Assembly (NCBI GenBank): GCA_013397795.1
Contig: VZTJ01004697.1
Location: 476,649 to 540,648, forward strand
Source of the DNA: Orthonyx spaldingii
Lineage: Eukaryota; Chordata; Aves; Passeriformes; Orthonychidae
Length of the DNA stretch: 64,000 nucleotides
Reading direction: 5' to 3'
A model generated the notes under the pieces. It made no database searches, had not been told where the DNA came from, and was given only the letters and a program-made list of their open reading frames with translations. The position numbers were made by a program, and so were the translations under genes. Below, piece after piece: positions 38,301 through 48,439 of the stretch (the first letter of the stretch is position 1; every line of letters starts with the position of its first letter).

Positions 38301-39874
38301 CAGGTTCCATCTTTGAAGGAGTAGCATGCAGAGAAGGGGTGAAATCATCTTCGGAGGATGTAGAAAGGCTCTGCACTAAATTTGGGGGAGAACAAAAGAA
38401 AAATTAAACGCTGCAAGAGGAGCATGTCTTTCAGTGGTGATGGGGCTTGGGGGCTGCATAGGGACGGTCTCTTTGGAGCTGGAGAGGGCCACTAATTAAA
38501 ACCAGCCTTCTTGTTTGCCCACCCACTGCTTGGCAGAGGTGTATCACTGTAATTACCTGTACACAAGCACTCTGCACATGTGGTGATGCACACCAGAAAA
38601 GAGCATGTGCTGGGAGACTCCTTTCTTCACCATGAAGGCAGGTTTGATCTGCTGTGTGATCTCCATGCTGCTCCCCAGCTGGGATGACCTTTTTGACTGA
38701 AAGTGTATTTGGAGATCGTTTTATGCCTTGTGTCCACCTTGGCACAATTATGGATTAGAAGATTCTTCTCCAGCTAAATGAAACCAGAGGAACAAACTAT
38801 TTGTATTTTATACTGCTAGCAGTAAATTAGGAAAACCATCAGGCATTGCTATGGAGCTGTAAATGTAAAGTCATGTGTGAATATTTGGTGTCACTTTCCA
38901 ATTTTTCTCAAGTGTAGGGAGAATTTCACTGCAGCTATATTGAGATAAAAGTGGGAGCACTTTTATAATAGATACACTTTTTTCACAGCTTGATGCTATA
39001 GCCAGATATGGCAGCTGTCTTTGAAGCCTGTGCTAGAGGAAATGTCACTGCATGGTTCACTATTGTGATGGCAGGATGCAAGGGAAGCATGTAAAGAGAA
39101 CTCTGATGTCACTGTCCCTCAGCCAACAATGCACACACATCCCCAGATCAAGCTGCAAGCAAAGGCACTAGCACATTAGGGCATACTTCAGGAAAGAGCA
39201 CATTGTTACAGCCCTCATTATCCTTCTGAAAGCAGCCTTGCCTTGGATATGTTGTCTGTGTTAATCCTGATGTGTGATACCCCAGGCAGAATATCACAAT
39301 AGGGAGGAAGTACACTCTCCTCTGCATTCATAACTGTTTGGGGTTGGTTTAGGGTTTTGCTTGTTTGTTTGTTTGTTTTGTTGGGGTTTTTACTCCAAAT
39401 GATACATGCGTGTTGGGTTTTTTTCTCCCTATGGTATCTTTACAAGAGGCTATTATTATGAGAGAGATATTTTTTTGCACAGAGGAATGTTCTGTGACAG
39501 GAATTGAAATCTGAATTTCCTGATTTCATCTTATTTCTTGGTATTTTTAGGGCCAGGCTTGAGCTGTGTCATGCTAATTCCAATCAGATGTTTTAACCAT
39601 GTGTTGCCGTTTTTTTTAACTTCCATGTCAGAAATGGTGTTCACCACTTCACTGAAAACCAGCTCTCTTCAGGAAAATGTGGCAACAGGCAATATTTATG
39701 ACTACTTATTTGCACAGATGGAGCATCATAATCAGTTACACACTTAACTGTATGCCTGTTTCATTTATTTCCTTTTAGGTTTACGGGATGATCCTAACTT
39801 CATTCCTCTGGTTCTCCATCCACTTCAGCAGCAATCTGTATCGGAAAGGCAAATACATCCTGCGAGAGAGGTAG
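10577..39874 (+). CDS. TSPAN32: TSPAN32 (PHEMX/TSSC6), haematopoietic tetraspanin, complete, eight coding exons
   Basis: Joined coding exons: 10577-10642, 12707-12821, 14118-14215, 20827-20901, 33520-33621, 35094-35186, 37578-37661, 39779-39874. All introns are GT-AG and phases agree, giving 242 residues. Topology is tetraspanin: TM1 about 14-36, short extracellular loop to 60, TM2 about 61-84, inner loop RESQC, TM3 about 94-111, large extracellular loop to about 197, TM4 about 198-227. The large loop has the signature CCG (155-157) plus C173 and C185, enough for two disulphides. Sequons lie at N46 and N137. Family knowledge: TSPAN32 is a blood-cell tetraspanin that tunes T-cell and platelet integrin responses. 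FLCCGK, DFVYE, TVRESQ and KGKY resemble the mammalian protein. The upstream in-frame ATG at 10577 is chosen over 10595: its context is good (G at -3, G at +4) and it gives the same 13-residue lead to KCQ as in human. The C-terminal tail is very short compared with human. Confidence 0.92.
11291..11331. repeat. (TAA)n microsatellite
   Basis: About 13 uninterrupted TAA units in TSPAN32 intron 1. Perfect repeats of this length are usually polymorphic. Confidence 0.97.
12707..12821 (+). CDS. TSPAN32: TSPAN32 coding exon 2
   Basis: Acceptor TTTTCCAG, donor AGAG|GTACGT. 115 bp, ending in phase 1. Encodes the rest of TM1 (LLGLSIATLSTVTHYG) and the short extracellular loop with the NVS sequon. Confidence 0.92.
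14118..14215 (+). CDS. TSPAN32: TSPAN32 coding exon 3
   Basis: Acceptor CTTCCTTCCAG, donor CATG|GTGTGT. 98 bp restoring phase 0. Encodes TM2 (AFYFGICLSMTLILAALLSS) and the inner loop ATVRESQCLTAM. RESQC matches the tetraspanin inner-loop pattern. Confidence 0.92.
14216..15739. other. TSPAN32 intron 3, first part
   Basis: Unique intronic sequence with no exon or clear repeat recognised. Short open frames on both strands have no domain features. Confidence 0.5.
15740..16133. promoter_or_regulatory. Intronic CpG island in TSPAN32 intron 3, possible promoter
   Basis: A dense CpG segment (core about 15830-15980, with a single N at 15932) stands out from the AT-rich intron. Toward its right edge is an ATG in fair context at 16024 (G at -3, G at +4) opening a frame MATSKSILGSKSFKQLIGFL that stays open to the gap. 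A TATAAAT at 16113-16119 would place a start site inside the gap. The peptide was not recognised. It could be an alternative promoter, a lncRNA promoter, a GC-rich retrocopy, or a misplaced scaffold piece. Confidence 0.4.
16134..16273. other. Assembly gap (140 N)
   Basis: A run of N directly after the intron 3 CpG island, between C-rich flanks. This is typical dropout of very GC-rich DNA. Confidence 0.97.
16274..20826. other. TSPAN32 intron 3, remainder
   Basis: AT-rich intronic sequence. No coding exon supported, and no recognisable transposon apart from the pyrimidine tract near 19960. Confidence 0.5.
19958..20006. repeat. Pyrimidine-rich simple repeat
   Basis: TTCTTTTC and (CT)n pass into long T runs, almost purely pyrimidine over about 50 bases. 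Confidence 0.9.
20827..20901 (+). CDS. TSPAN32: TSPAN32 coding exon 4
   Basis: Acceptor TTTATCCTCAG, donor AGAG|GTAAGT. 75 bp, phase 0 at both ends, the usual size for the tetraspanin TM3 exon. Encodes GFFCFALAFCGLIPAACW and the start of the large loop. It lies alone between introns of 6.6 and 12.6 kb and is easily missed. The proline within TM3 is unusual. Confidence 0.88.
23268..23324. repeat. 19-bp tandem repeat, three copies
   Basis: Units at 23268-23286, 23287-23305 and 23306-23324 share GAGAAATGCAGRTG-like sequence with a few substitutions. Confidence 0.85.
24881..24903. repeat. (TCC)n microsatellite
   Basis: Seven consecutive TCC units in TSPAN32 intron 4. Confidence 0.9.
25028..25795 (-). 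mobile_element. CR1 LINE, 5'-truncated, minus orientation
   Basis: Begins with the inverted CR1 3' terminus (two ATAGAATC-type octamers, then TTAAGGTTGGAAAA). It continues with the hallmark inverted ORF2-end and 3'-UTR sequence, including GCCCATTCCAGTGCC, CTCCAGACCCTTCACCAGC and AGTGCAGGACCAGGCACTTT. About 770 bp of the 3' end, with many stops and indels. CR1 is the dominant bird LINE and is usually 5'-truncated. Confidence 0.93.
31281..31319. repeat. 13-bp tandem repeat, three copies
   Basis: GATATAAATGCTA, GATATAATTGCTA and GATAGAAATGCTG in succession. Confidence 0.85.
31836..31860. repeat. (TTTG)n microsatellite
   Basis: Five to six TTTG units. A similar (TTTG)n tract occurs near 39358-39380 in intron 7. 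Confidence 0.9.
33520..33621 (+). CDS. TSPAN32: TSPAN32 coding exon 5
   Basis: Acceptor TTTCATTGCAG, donor CGCA|GTAAGT. 102 bp, phase 0. Encodes VEDSMMDVYDFVYEEVRRNT and onward, the helical stalk of the large extracellular loop, with sequon NTS. Confidence 0.93.
35094..35186 (+). CDS. TSPAN32: TSPAN32 coding exon 6 (CCG motif)
   Basis: Acceptor TCTCTTCCAG, donor ACAG|GTAAGG. 93 bp, phase 0. Encodes FLCCGKHSPFGDTTNVEHKM and CPPGQVHDEGQ. This exon has the diagnostic CCG and the third loop cysteine. Confidence 0.94.
35238..35477 (-). mobile_element. Solo LTR of an endogenous retrovirus, 240 bp, with target duplication
   Basis: The segment starts TGTCGCTGCG and ends GCTGTCACA, so it has TG...CA termini, and is flanked by the direct repeat CTTTCT at 35232-35237 and 35478-35483. 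On the minus strand the promoter elements fall in LTR order: a CCAAT box (complement of ATTGG at 35379-35383), then TATATAAAAG (complement of 35318-35327), then overlapping AATAAATAAA (complement of 35300-35309). No internal retroviral sequence or primer-binding site follows, so this is a recombined solo LTR. A 6-bp duplication is usual for class II (ERVK/alpha-like) elements in birds. It lies 51 bp past TSPAN32 exon 6, antisense to the gene. The poly(A) signal sits unusually close behind the TATA box. Confidence 0.82.
35591..36124 (+). mobile_element. CR1 LINE 3' fragment, plus orientation
   Basis: Corresponds to the end of CR1 ORF2 and the 3' UTR. The decayed reading frame includes EHLSYEERLRGLF and KKRQHRGDL. 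The 3' end has CTTTCCAACCCAAACTATTCC then ATGATTCT. About 530 bp, within TSPAN32 intron 6, about 110 bp after the solo LTR. Confidence 0.93.
36653..36778. repeat. 63-bp tandem duplication, two copies
   Basis: Unit 36653-36715 is repeated at 36716-36778 with only two differences (CACGCGTG versus CACGTGTG, ATACAC versus ATGCAC), both transitions. The unit is CpG-richer than the intron around it. Confidence 0.95.
36796..36817. repeat. Perfect 10-bp palindrome with 2-base centre
   Basis: GGCAGTGCTT, CC, AAGCACTGCC: a perfect inverted repeat 17 bases after the 63-bp duplication. Confidence 0.9.
37578..37661 (+). CDS. TSPAN32: TSPAN32 coding exon 7
   Basis: Acceptor TTTCATCCCAG, donor CACG|GTAACA. 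84 bp, phase 0. Encodes DCLREIQDFLKKHMDFVISL and LGIAIGFT, carrying the last loop cysteine and the first half of TM4. A 273-codon antisense open frame across it is a shadow. Confidence 0.93.
39779..39874 (+). CDS. TSPAN32: TSPAN32 coding exon 8 with stop
   Basis: Acceptor TTTCCTTTTAG. Encodes VYGMILTSFLWFSIHFSSNL then YRKGKYILRER and a TAG at 39872-39874. The end reads GAGAG|GTAGAA, which could also be a weak donor that would skip the stop. No good downstream exon was seen, so the stop is preferred. Confidence 0.88.
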   Translation, partial: VYGMILTSFLWFSIHFSSNLYRKGKYILRER

Positions 39875-40290
39875 AAACCTGATGCCTGGGCATCCCTACC
39901 AGGCAGAGCCAGCTCTTGGCACAGGAAGATGTCTGAAGTCACCCACAAAATCCCCTGAGAAGGTATTGCGTGGGGTCAGGTGGTGGGATATGTGTCACAC
40001 ATTTCCCTTTCCTGCACTACTGCTGGGCTCGGAGATGCAAATTCCCTCGCCGGGAGACACATGGGCTGTGGCTCCACAAGAAGGACACAAAGGGCCCCTT
40101 ACAACAAAATGGAGAGAAAACCCAGCCAAAATCACAGCATGAAACCGAACTTCTCTCCTGCTGTCATCTGAGCAGTTCCCTGTGACCCCCAAAGATGCAA
40201 TGTTTCTAGGAAGATGGCTTTGGATCGCAGCCCAGGATCAATGTTGCACTATCAGTAAATAAATGGCACACAGTGTGTCACCACTGATGG
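39875..40290 (+). other. TSPAN32: TSPAN32 3' UTR
   Basis: Runs from the TAG to about 25 bases beyond the AATAAA at 40258-40263. It has no repeats and is not notably AU-rich. Confidence 0.6.
40258..40263 (+). terminator. TSPAN32: TSPAN32 polyadenylation signal
   Basis: AATAAA about 385 bases past the stop, followed within 20 bases by a GT-rich element (CAGTGTGTC). A canonical arrangement. Confidence 0.7.
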
Positions 40291-40597
40291 GAAATGTGCT
40301 CTCCCAGCCTGAACACTTGCAATGATTAACTTTGGGCATGTTTCTGATTGTGCTGGGGTACATAGGCATCCAGCGACTGTCAACTGGTTTTCCTGTTTTC
40401 AAACATTGCCAGATTTATAGAATTTTTGGTAGAGATCAGAAAAAAAAAGTCAGAAAGTAGTGAATGAGGTTTGAAACAACTGACCAGCAGAAGGACATAT
40501 TCCTCTGTTATTCCTCCTTGCTAATGCAATGCAACATATTTTTTTAATTCTTAGAATATAGTCAGCCACCTAAATCTTGATGCCACATTGATTTCAC

Positions 40598-41151
40598 AGG
40601 GGCTTGTTAGGCCACACCTTGAGTGCTGTGTCCAGTTCTGGGCCCCTCAATTTAGGAAGGATGTTGAGATGCTCGAACGCGTCCAGAGAAGGGCAAGAAA
40701 GCTGGTGAGGAGTCTAGAACACAAGCCCTGTGAGGAGCAACTGAGGGAGCTGGGGTTATTTAGCCTGGAGAAAAGGAGGCCCAGGGGAGACCTTATTACT
40801 CTCTACAACTGCCTGAAAGAAGGGTGTAGCCAGGTGGGGGTTGGTCTCTTCTCCCATGTAACCAGTGACAGGATGAGAGGACACAGTCTTAAGCTGAGCC
40901 AGGCAAAGTTTAGACTAGACATTAGAGAAAAATTCTTTACAGAAAGAGTGGTTGAGCATTGGAATGGGCTGCCCAGGGAGGTGATGGAGGTTTTTAAACA
41001 CCACCATCCCTGGAGGTGTTTAAAAAAAGACTGGATGTGGCACTCAGTGCCATGGTTTAGTTGAGAAGGTGGTGTTAGGTCATAGGTTGGACTTGATGAT
41101 CTCCAAGGTCTTTTCTAATCTAGCTGATTGTGTGATTCAGTGATTCTGTAA
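40598..41151 (+). mobile_element. CR1 LINE 3' fragment with ORF2 remnant
   Basis: The frame from 40588 to 41064 reads HLECCVQFWAPQFRKDVEML, GLFSLEKRRPRGDLITLYN and FFTERVVEHWNGLPREV, the characteristic C-terminus of CR1 ORF2 (reverse transcriptase protein). It breaks near its end, where a short duplication of CCATCCCTGGAGG-type sequence is disrupted. The 3' end finishes GATTCAGTGATTCTG. Its sequence differs from the copy at 35591 and probably represents another subfamily. Confidence 0.94.
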
Positions 41152-42715
41152 CTTCCGGCCCCAGCTCTGTGTTTATCTGGCTTCACTAACCCACTGCGCT
41201 CCTGTGGTAAAAGGACTTTGATATTACACACACAAACAGATGTTTAAATCTATAAGAGAACAGGACTGATCTCCAGCCAGGTCAAACAATACAATGTCCA
41301 ACTCCATGTCCTTTTTACAACACCTTATCAATAATAAACAGAATTTGTAAAAGGCTGTCAGTCTAGCTGAAACAACAGTTCCCTGGTGTGCTTTGCCCTC
41401 CTGGCAAGGAGGCAGAGCCACTTCTGAGCTGAAACCCATCATTGCAATGGATGTAGCACCTGCTGTAAATTATACAGCTGTGTGAAATGTCTGTTGAACC
41501 AGTAACAGCTTTCACTTCTCTCATATATAGTCCCTTTTAGGCATGAAAAATGGTAAGTAGCAATTGTTTACTGAGATAAACATGGAAAACCCTGTGTTGA
41601 TGTTCAGAACAGGTCCTGGCCCTCAGGCAGGGGCTGCTGCATGTACAAAAACAGCAGTACAGCCTACAGCACCTGGTTGGCATTTTAACATGGGCTGCAA
41701 ATAGCTTGCATTGGAAAGAGTTGTGTTGTGGAGGGCTGAGGGAGGGCTGTCGCTTCTCATTCCACTCCCTTGGAACCGGCAGAGCTTCACTGTTGACTTC
41801 ACTGGAAGCAGGATGAAGTTCAAACTGCCCCAGTGTAATGCTCAAGCTACCTCCTGGCAGTCACCAACACACCTCAAATTGGGTGTGATATGCACTTCCC
41901 AGCATATGCACTTTTTAGTGGTGAGAAAATATTCACTTATATGTTTGTGTGTCTTATCACGTATATTGATCTCTGGAAAGAGACAATCTCCCTCGTGAGC
42001 TCCAGCTGCTACTGTCAGGCCACCGCTATTGTTATTCCTCAGGCCAGCTGGCAGCTCATGTGACTCATGGTTGCTTCAATAAAGATGAATTTCTTGCAAA
42101 GGCCATCATTTATCCTTTTTCTGCTGTGCATGAAACTGCCTGCATTGCTTGGGCGTTTGTGTCATGGGGGACACTCGGTAATTCTGTCAGTGCTGGGAAG
42201 AGAGATTCCCCAGGCAGCTGGTGCTTGCCTGTCCCAGCAGTGTGCTGGAAGGAGAGGATGGCATTGGTCCTTTGGAAGAAAGGGAGCAGCTCATCAGCCT
42301 CATCCCACCCTCAGCCAGCTAATGGGACAGCAGACAAGCACATTCCAGGGAGTAATGCAAGCAGAGACAGGAAAAACACTTAAGGAGAGGTTTAAGCTGT
42401 AAAGACCAGAGTATTTATGTGCAAGAAATGTCTACAGTTTTGCTTTTTTAAGGATTATGTAGTCAGGTCTTGTCCACTGCTCTGCATTGGCTGGTTAACT
42501 GCTGATATTCTGCCATATCAGAAAACATCATAGACAGACAAATTGGTGGAGTCAATGTCATCAGTGTGGGTTACCTGCTCAAGCCTCATCAACAGGTACA
42601 AAACACCTCTGTTAAAGCACCACCACCGGGACTGGTCAAGCTTTAGGTGCTCCACCTTCCCAGGTCAGTTTATAATGTAAAGGCATAGTTGTGGACAGGA
42701 GTAGCATATATATGA
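41152..42715. other. TSPAN32-CD81 intergenic region, left part
   Basis: No gene, RNA or clear repeat recognised. Confidence 0.5.
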
Positions 42716-43038
42716 TGAAGGTATCTGCTTTTCTGCTTCTGAAAATCACAGAGGGATGCCATCACAGGGCGGCAGGAGTCCCTGCTGCTACACACAGCAC
42801 AAACTCTGGGAGAAGATTGTGTCCAGCCACTGGCCATCTTGTGAACTTTATTCCCATTTCACTGGCTGCTGGAGCTCTCCTGCAAGGAGCAGCACCTTCA
42901 ATGAGGAGGTGACAGAGCCATGCCCAGCTGGACACACTCTTCTCACAGAGTTTGTGTTGTGTGTAGCAGCAGGGGCTGCTGCCGCCCTGTGATGGCATCC
43001 CACTGTGAATTTCAGAAACAGAAAAGCAGATACCTTCA
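42716..43038. repeat. Long inverted repeat: 112-bp arms, 99-bp spacer
   Basis: Left arm 42716-42827 and right arm 42927-43038 are reverse complements with 8 mismatches and no indels (about 93%). Arms start TGAAGGTATCTGCTTTTCTG and include GATGCCATCACAGGGCGGCA. Similarity ends sharply at both sides and no target-site duplication is seen. A transcript in either direction would fold into a long near-perfect hairpin. It resembles no transposon I recognise. Confidence 0.9.
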
Positions 43039-46000
43039 GCTCCTTGATTTTTTGAAACCTGTTACAGAAATGTGCAGTGTTAACATTTTGTTTGCAGTTG
43101 TAGAAGTGGAAGCACCCAGGGATGGCTGGATGGAACTTGCAGGGTGGGTGAGTGTTAAACAGTGTTTTTACACCTCTGCCAACAAAAAAACCCTGTCCTA
43201 CAATGAATGTTTCTGCACTTACTAGTCCCTAATTTTCTGCTGGCTAGGGGCAAATTACAGCTCTTGTGTGACCAGAGCAAAACGCCAGGAACTCATTGAT
43301 AAGTGGTGCCAAGATTTATACAGTGTTGAGACGAGCAAGAGAGAGATTTTGCTGGGAGAAGAGTGTGGAGCTGAGCAGTGGGGATGCAAGCCAGCAACCA
43401 GACTAGGAAACACCTGCAGAGCAGTGAGCCTTCCTGGGGCTTGCTCTAGAGGAAGCTGTTTCTTATAAGCATGTCAACGCTCACCCTCTGCCAGGAAAGA
43501 AATCCGATTTATGTAGGCATATACGGGAGGAAAAACCCCAGAATTCACAGACTGAAGGTACAAAGTTAAATATTTAATTGTGAATTGTCTCCAGATAATT
43601 GCCAATTAAGCTGCAGCAATTATCAGTTATTTCCACTACGGTCATCTGGGAACTTGCAGTTTGGCCTCTCTCTGAGCATGCGTTAGCTTGTGCTCGTGAG
43701 TTACTTTTTTCCTTTTACTTTAGACAACCCCCCAGCTCTCTCTGAGGACACGGGAAGAGGGAGCAACATCAGGGCAGGTTGCTCTGGCCTTTGTGGCCAC
43801 CTATAAACCTTTGGGGCTACCTATAAACCTGTGGATCTGGGGAGCATCAGCCTATGGCAGCAGCAAGGAACTTCTGTGCTGCCCTCCATCCTTCACTGCC
43901 CATACACTGCTCAGGCACTTCTTTGCCAACAGGGACATTAAATTCCACAGAGACCCTACATGGGGCTCACCCTGTGCTCATGGCTGGACTGACCACACCT
44001 TGCTTATGAGCCAGAGGAGCTTTCTCAGCGCCTGCTCCGACAGCAGTGGATGACGCTCAGAGCACTTGTGGTAAGCACAGGTTAAATATTACAGTAATTC
44101 TCTACAGGGATTTGGTGGTGAGGAGAGTGAGAATCTTTCAACCTTGTGGTGCGCTGTCTTGACTCCAAACCGGTTTGCTATTTCCTGCCCTTTTGACCGT
44201 GTGTTTGTGAGTTCCCACTGTCCTTGAAATACGACTTCCTCGTGCAACAACTCCTTCACTATGCAGCTTGGCTTCATGCCTGCAGCATGCTCCTAGAGAA
44301 GACGCTGCTGAGCAAATCCTTCCAAAGCCTTAGAAGCTGGCCAATCTGGGTGGACCTTTGCAGTGCTGGAGTGGTAAGGAAACCATCTCTTGCCACGGTA
44401 AAGCTGTGTTTATGAGCTGCAGACACACAAAATATTTTTGAGAGTAATAGTTGATAGACACATGTTTTTCTAACCAGGTACAGAAGCAATGCATTTGGAG
44501 AAGCAGCTGGCTATAATTCTCCTACAGAAATGCAGCCAGATGTGAAAGATGCCCCACATAGATCTCTGCCAGCACATGTGAAAGCAGGTGAGGTCAGAAG
44601 CTGCTGTGAATACGCACTTGGATTGCACATATCCTGCAACTTGAAGTGTCATTGCAGCTCTCTCTGTTAGTAAAATGCTACTGGGGTGAAAAGTGATTTT
44701 TTTCTTAACTGTGTAGTTCCTCTCCTGGGAGAATGAGCAACTGGCAGCAAGAATCAAACCTGTACACTGAGAGATGTAACAGTGTGTGGGACAGTGGGGA
44801 AGAGCATGGGAGTGAAGAGGGAGAGCTCTGGAGAGGCATGCAGCAAGCAGAGACCTGTAGCTGAGCCTGAAGTTTCTGTTTCTAATAAACTCAACAAATG
44901 GTTCCCATCTGCCTGGTCTGTCTCTCTGCCATCTTTAAATATTTATGTCAACGTATCTATGGTGATAGGTCAGGTTATATAAGCGGGAGGGAAGGACAGC
45001 ATCAGCTCCTGCTGGAGCTACAGCCAAGGGAGTGAAAACCCAAGCAGGTTTCCCATCTAAGCAGACACTCTCTCTTCTCAGCTCATGGTGGGCACTTCCA
45101 GGCTTGTCTGAAATTATTTCTCCCAAGATGTGCCGCTTCCTCACAAGCTGAACACTCACTGGTGTTGTTTGGGGTTTTTTGCCACCAGAGGTAAATTGGA
45201 AATTCAGGCTATTTGTGTTGTATTTTGCAATAAAAATAAGAACTAGTGGTTGAAAGCTAACTAGGACCTCACCAGCAAAATCATGTGCATTTTATTCCCA
45301 TGGCTTATCCATCAGTTTTGTGTTGGCTGAGGAGGGCAGGGGGATTGCCAAGCAAGCCCAAGACGTGCAGCCAGAGTGCGACATCAGCAGCCATCTCGTG
45401 GTCCCTAGTGGATGAGGGATTCCCACCTGCTCTCCCAAATTTCCTGGAGACCCTGGTGAGTAGGTGTTTAGAGCCTGCCTTGATGCTAATCAATTCACGT
45501 CCTGGTCGCCAGCTCTTCAGGCCCGTGTATGAGGTGGGGAGGATGTGTGTCTGTCCTCTCCCCTCATCCCCCTCCCTTATTTTTTATAAAACAAAAGGGG
45601 CTTTAAGGGGAAGCTGCTGGAAGGCAGGTGGGCATCTCTCTGGGATAAGCGGGCTCAAAGTCCCAGGGGTTGGGTTTGTTGAGTCCTGTTGAACTCAGAC
45701 TGGAAGGCAGCATCTGCTCTAACGGACTTGGTGAGTCATAACCAGAGGTGCCAAAACTCACAAGCACGACACTGACTTTCATAAACAGGTTCACAAAAAG
45801 CCCCAACAACCCAAGCCCGACAGACCAAAAAAACACTGCAAGTGCCTCCGCTCTCGGCTGCTTCAGTCTGTCTGCAAACCCAGTTGCAGAAGCACATTGA
45901 AATGGCTGCTAGAGGATGAGTTTATTTTTTTTAATTTGGGGTTTGGGGGCATTTTTAAAAAAAACATTTTTAGATTTTTTTTCTTTCAGTGATGAAAGGC

Positions 46001-48439
46001 TTGGGGGGAGGTAGGTAGCTTCCTCACAGCCCTGCCTGCAGCTGGCTGCTCTGTGAAACTTCGTGCCCTGAGCACTCGAACCAGCTTTTCCTCCTGAAGA
46101 GGGAAGTCATCAGCCCTATTCATAGCACTCACTCTCGATACTGGCATGTGACACCCAGACATGAACTGAATTGTTGCAAATTAGCTTTACTTATTTATAA
46201 AGAGCTGGTAAAGCCACTGAGAGCCTTCGGAAGGCAGTTGTGGTACTTTTTGGGCCATACAGCAAGTATTGCAGTGTGAGAAATGAGTACGAAACATAAG
46301 AAATGAGTATTCAGCACCTGAAACCACGCATAGTCCTGGGAAACAGTATATGTTATCTTGTCACTGTGCTATGGTGATGGGTTTTTTCCTTCCTGTACCT
46401 AAAGGCCAAAGCTTTCAAATGTACCTAACTGAGCTGCATAAAATAACAACAACAAAAAAAGACAAAGCTTGAAATCCTTTTCCACTTCCAGCTTTTAGAG
46501 AAGACTTTGTTGGCATGGCCAGTTTAAACCCAGTAGGCTTTAGGCTGTAACTGGGAGCTTCTTGATGTAGGAGATGATGGGACTGTGTCTCTGCTGCCCT
46601 TGCCAGGGCCACAGCTGTCCCTGAGCAACGTGCTCCAACAGAACCTGAAGGAAGGTCCCAGCAACAGGACTGTGTTGGCTCCAAACCAAATTGTTGGCTA
46701 ATACAATTTTTGGAGGATACAAAAAGGTTTATTTCTTGTTTTCCGTTTTCCTTCACTCCTCAGCATAGGAGGAAAAAGGGCAGAGAGCAAAAAAAGAAAA
46801 GCAAGAGTGGGGGGGAAAAAAACTAACTCAAAAAAGCAATCCTAAGCTCCCTGGAAGTAGTTTCAATGCCAACTTTGTGGCAGTGACTGCAGCTGCAGTT
46901 GTCTGCTCTCCAATGCACAAAAGTTGATCTGAGAGTCATTTTCCTTTATAGGCGGTGGGGCTGCTATCTTCAACCGCTACTTTTTTTATTTTTGGTGGGG
47001 GTGTATTTTTGTTTTACTATTTACAGCTGTAAAGGATGGAGGTGCAGAAAAAAAAGATACTGTGGGACTCTGTGATGTGGCAAGTGAGCAGCTTTGGGAT
47101 CCTGCCGTTATCGTTTGGATTGATGAGCAGGAGCCACACAGGATTACAGCTATTGCCGTAACCAGATGGGTCACGCTGATAATTTGGGACAGCAGTTACA
47201 TGCATAAATAGCCTGGTGAACCTCTGGCTTTGTTGGTAAGTCTGGATGAGTGAATGTGGCTTAGAGACAAAGGGGTTATGAATCCATGGCAAGCCCACAA
47301 TCAGGGACATACTCAGCATAAGTAATTAGGGAACAGGGCCAATTTCCATTCATTCTCTGATGCCATGTAGTGCATGGGCTGTTACTGAGGAGCAGGGAAA
47401 GTTTTGATGAATATGACAAAGTCTTGGACCAACTCATCCCTGAGGGCAAGGGGATGATTTTGGAAGAAGCTGACTTGTTTTCAACATACATGTGTAGGAA
47501 ATGTGTCACAGCTAACAGCTCATTCCTGACTATGGGATGCATGGCTGGGCAGACTCTATCAGAGTCTGAAAACACTTGGCTCAGAAGCTGCTCCCTGAAA
47601 TCCTTCGCTGGAGAGAAGTGCCCAGGCAGGAGGAGGGCAGGTTTCCACATACGACGCTGCGGGCGGGTGCCAGGTTCATATTTAGCTCAGTGAGGGGCTG
47701 ACATTAGCTGGAGCTGCTCACTGATGCCTTTTCCAGGCATCCTCTTATGCTCTGATTGTGTGACTTACTACCCTGCCCCTGGAGAAGTGAATGAGCTTCC
47801 TGGAAGCATAACATGGGGTGAGAACAATTTATATTTCTAGGGATGAGGGAGTGGGCCAAAGCGGGTCTCCACCAAAAGCTTGGGAAATTTCATCCTGCTT
47901 CTACTGTGTAGCTTTTGGAGGGGAGGGGGTTAACTAAAATTCCCAAGCCTGTTGATATGTATGACCCAAATCTCTTTGGTGGGCAGGCCTGAAGCCCCCC
48001 TGATCCTCTTGTTACCCAGTAACCAAGGGAAAACATCGAGTGCTTGCAGTACCGAAGCCACAAGCTTAAGACAAAAACTGTTCAGCAGAGCAGATTTAGA
48101 GATAAAATTAAAGGGAAAATGAGGAAGCGCTTCTCTGAATTTCAAACTGAGAGTTCTAATGCAAAAGTCCTCTTTTTCTTTTAGAGGGGGAGAGGGGATC
48201 CCCTCATGAATGCACCCTCAAACTTTTCTGTATAGAAATACAAAACCTCCTGTACCCTGCACCTATTCACAGCAGTTTCTCCCCCCACACCAGGCTGCCT
48301 GATGATGTTTAGGAGGTGGCAGTGCGTTTTAAGGGATGATGGTCAGGTTTGGGAGGTGGTGTTCCTACAGCCCCCCAACGCCTGCCCCCATGGCTCCTAC
48401 TTGTGTGTAGGAAACTTGGTTGTGAGCTGCCCCTGGAGG
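43039..48439. other. TSPAN32-CD81 intergenic region, right part
   Basis: No gene or mobile element recognised. There is a small imperfect repeat around 43798-43835 (ACCTATAAACCT twice). Short open frames lack domain features. Confidence 0.5.

Noticed and set aside
42756..42998. Mirror-image open frames on both strands (each 78 codons) in the inverted repeat
   Set aside because: They are explained by the inverted arms giving similar translations on both strands, not by coding.
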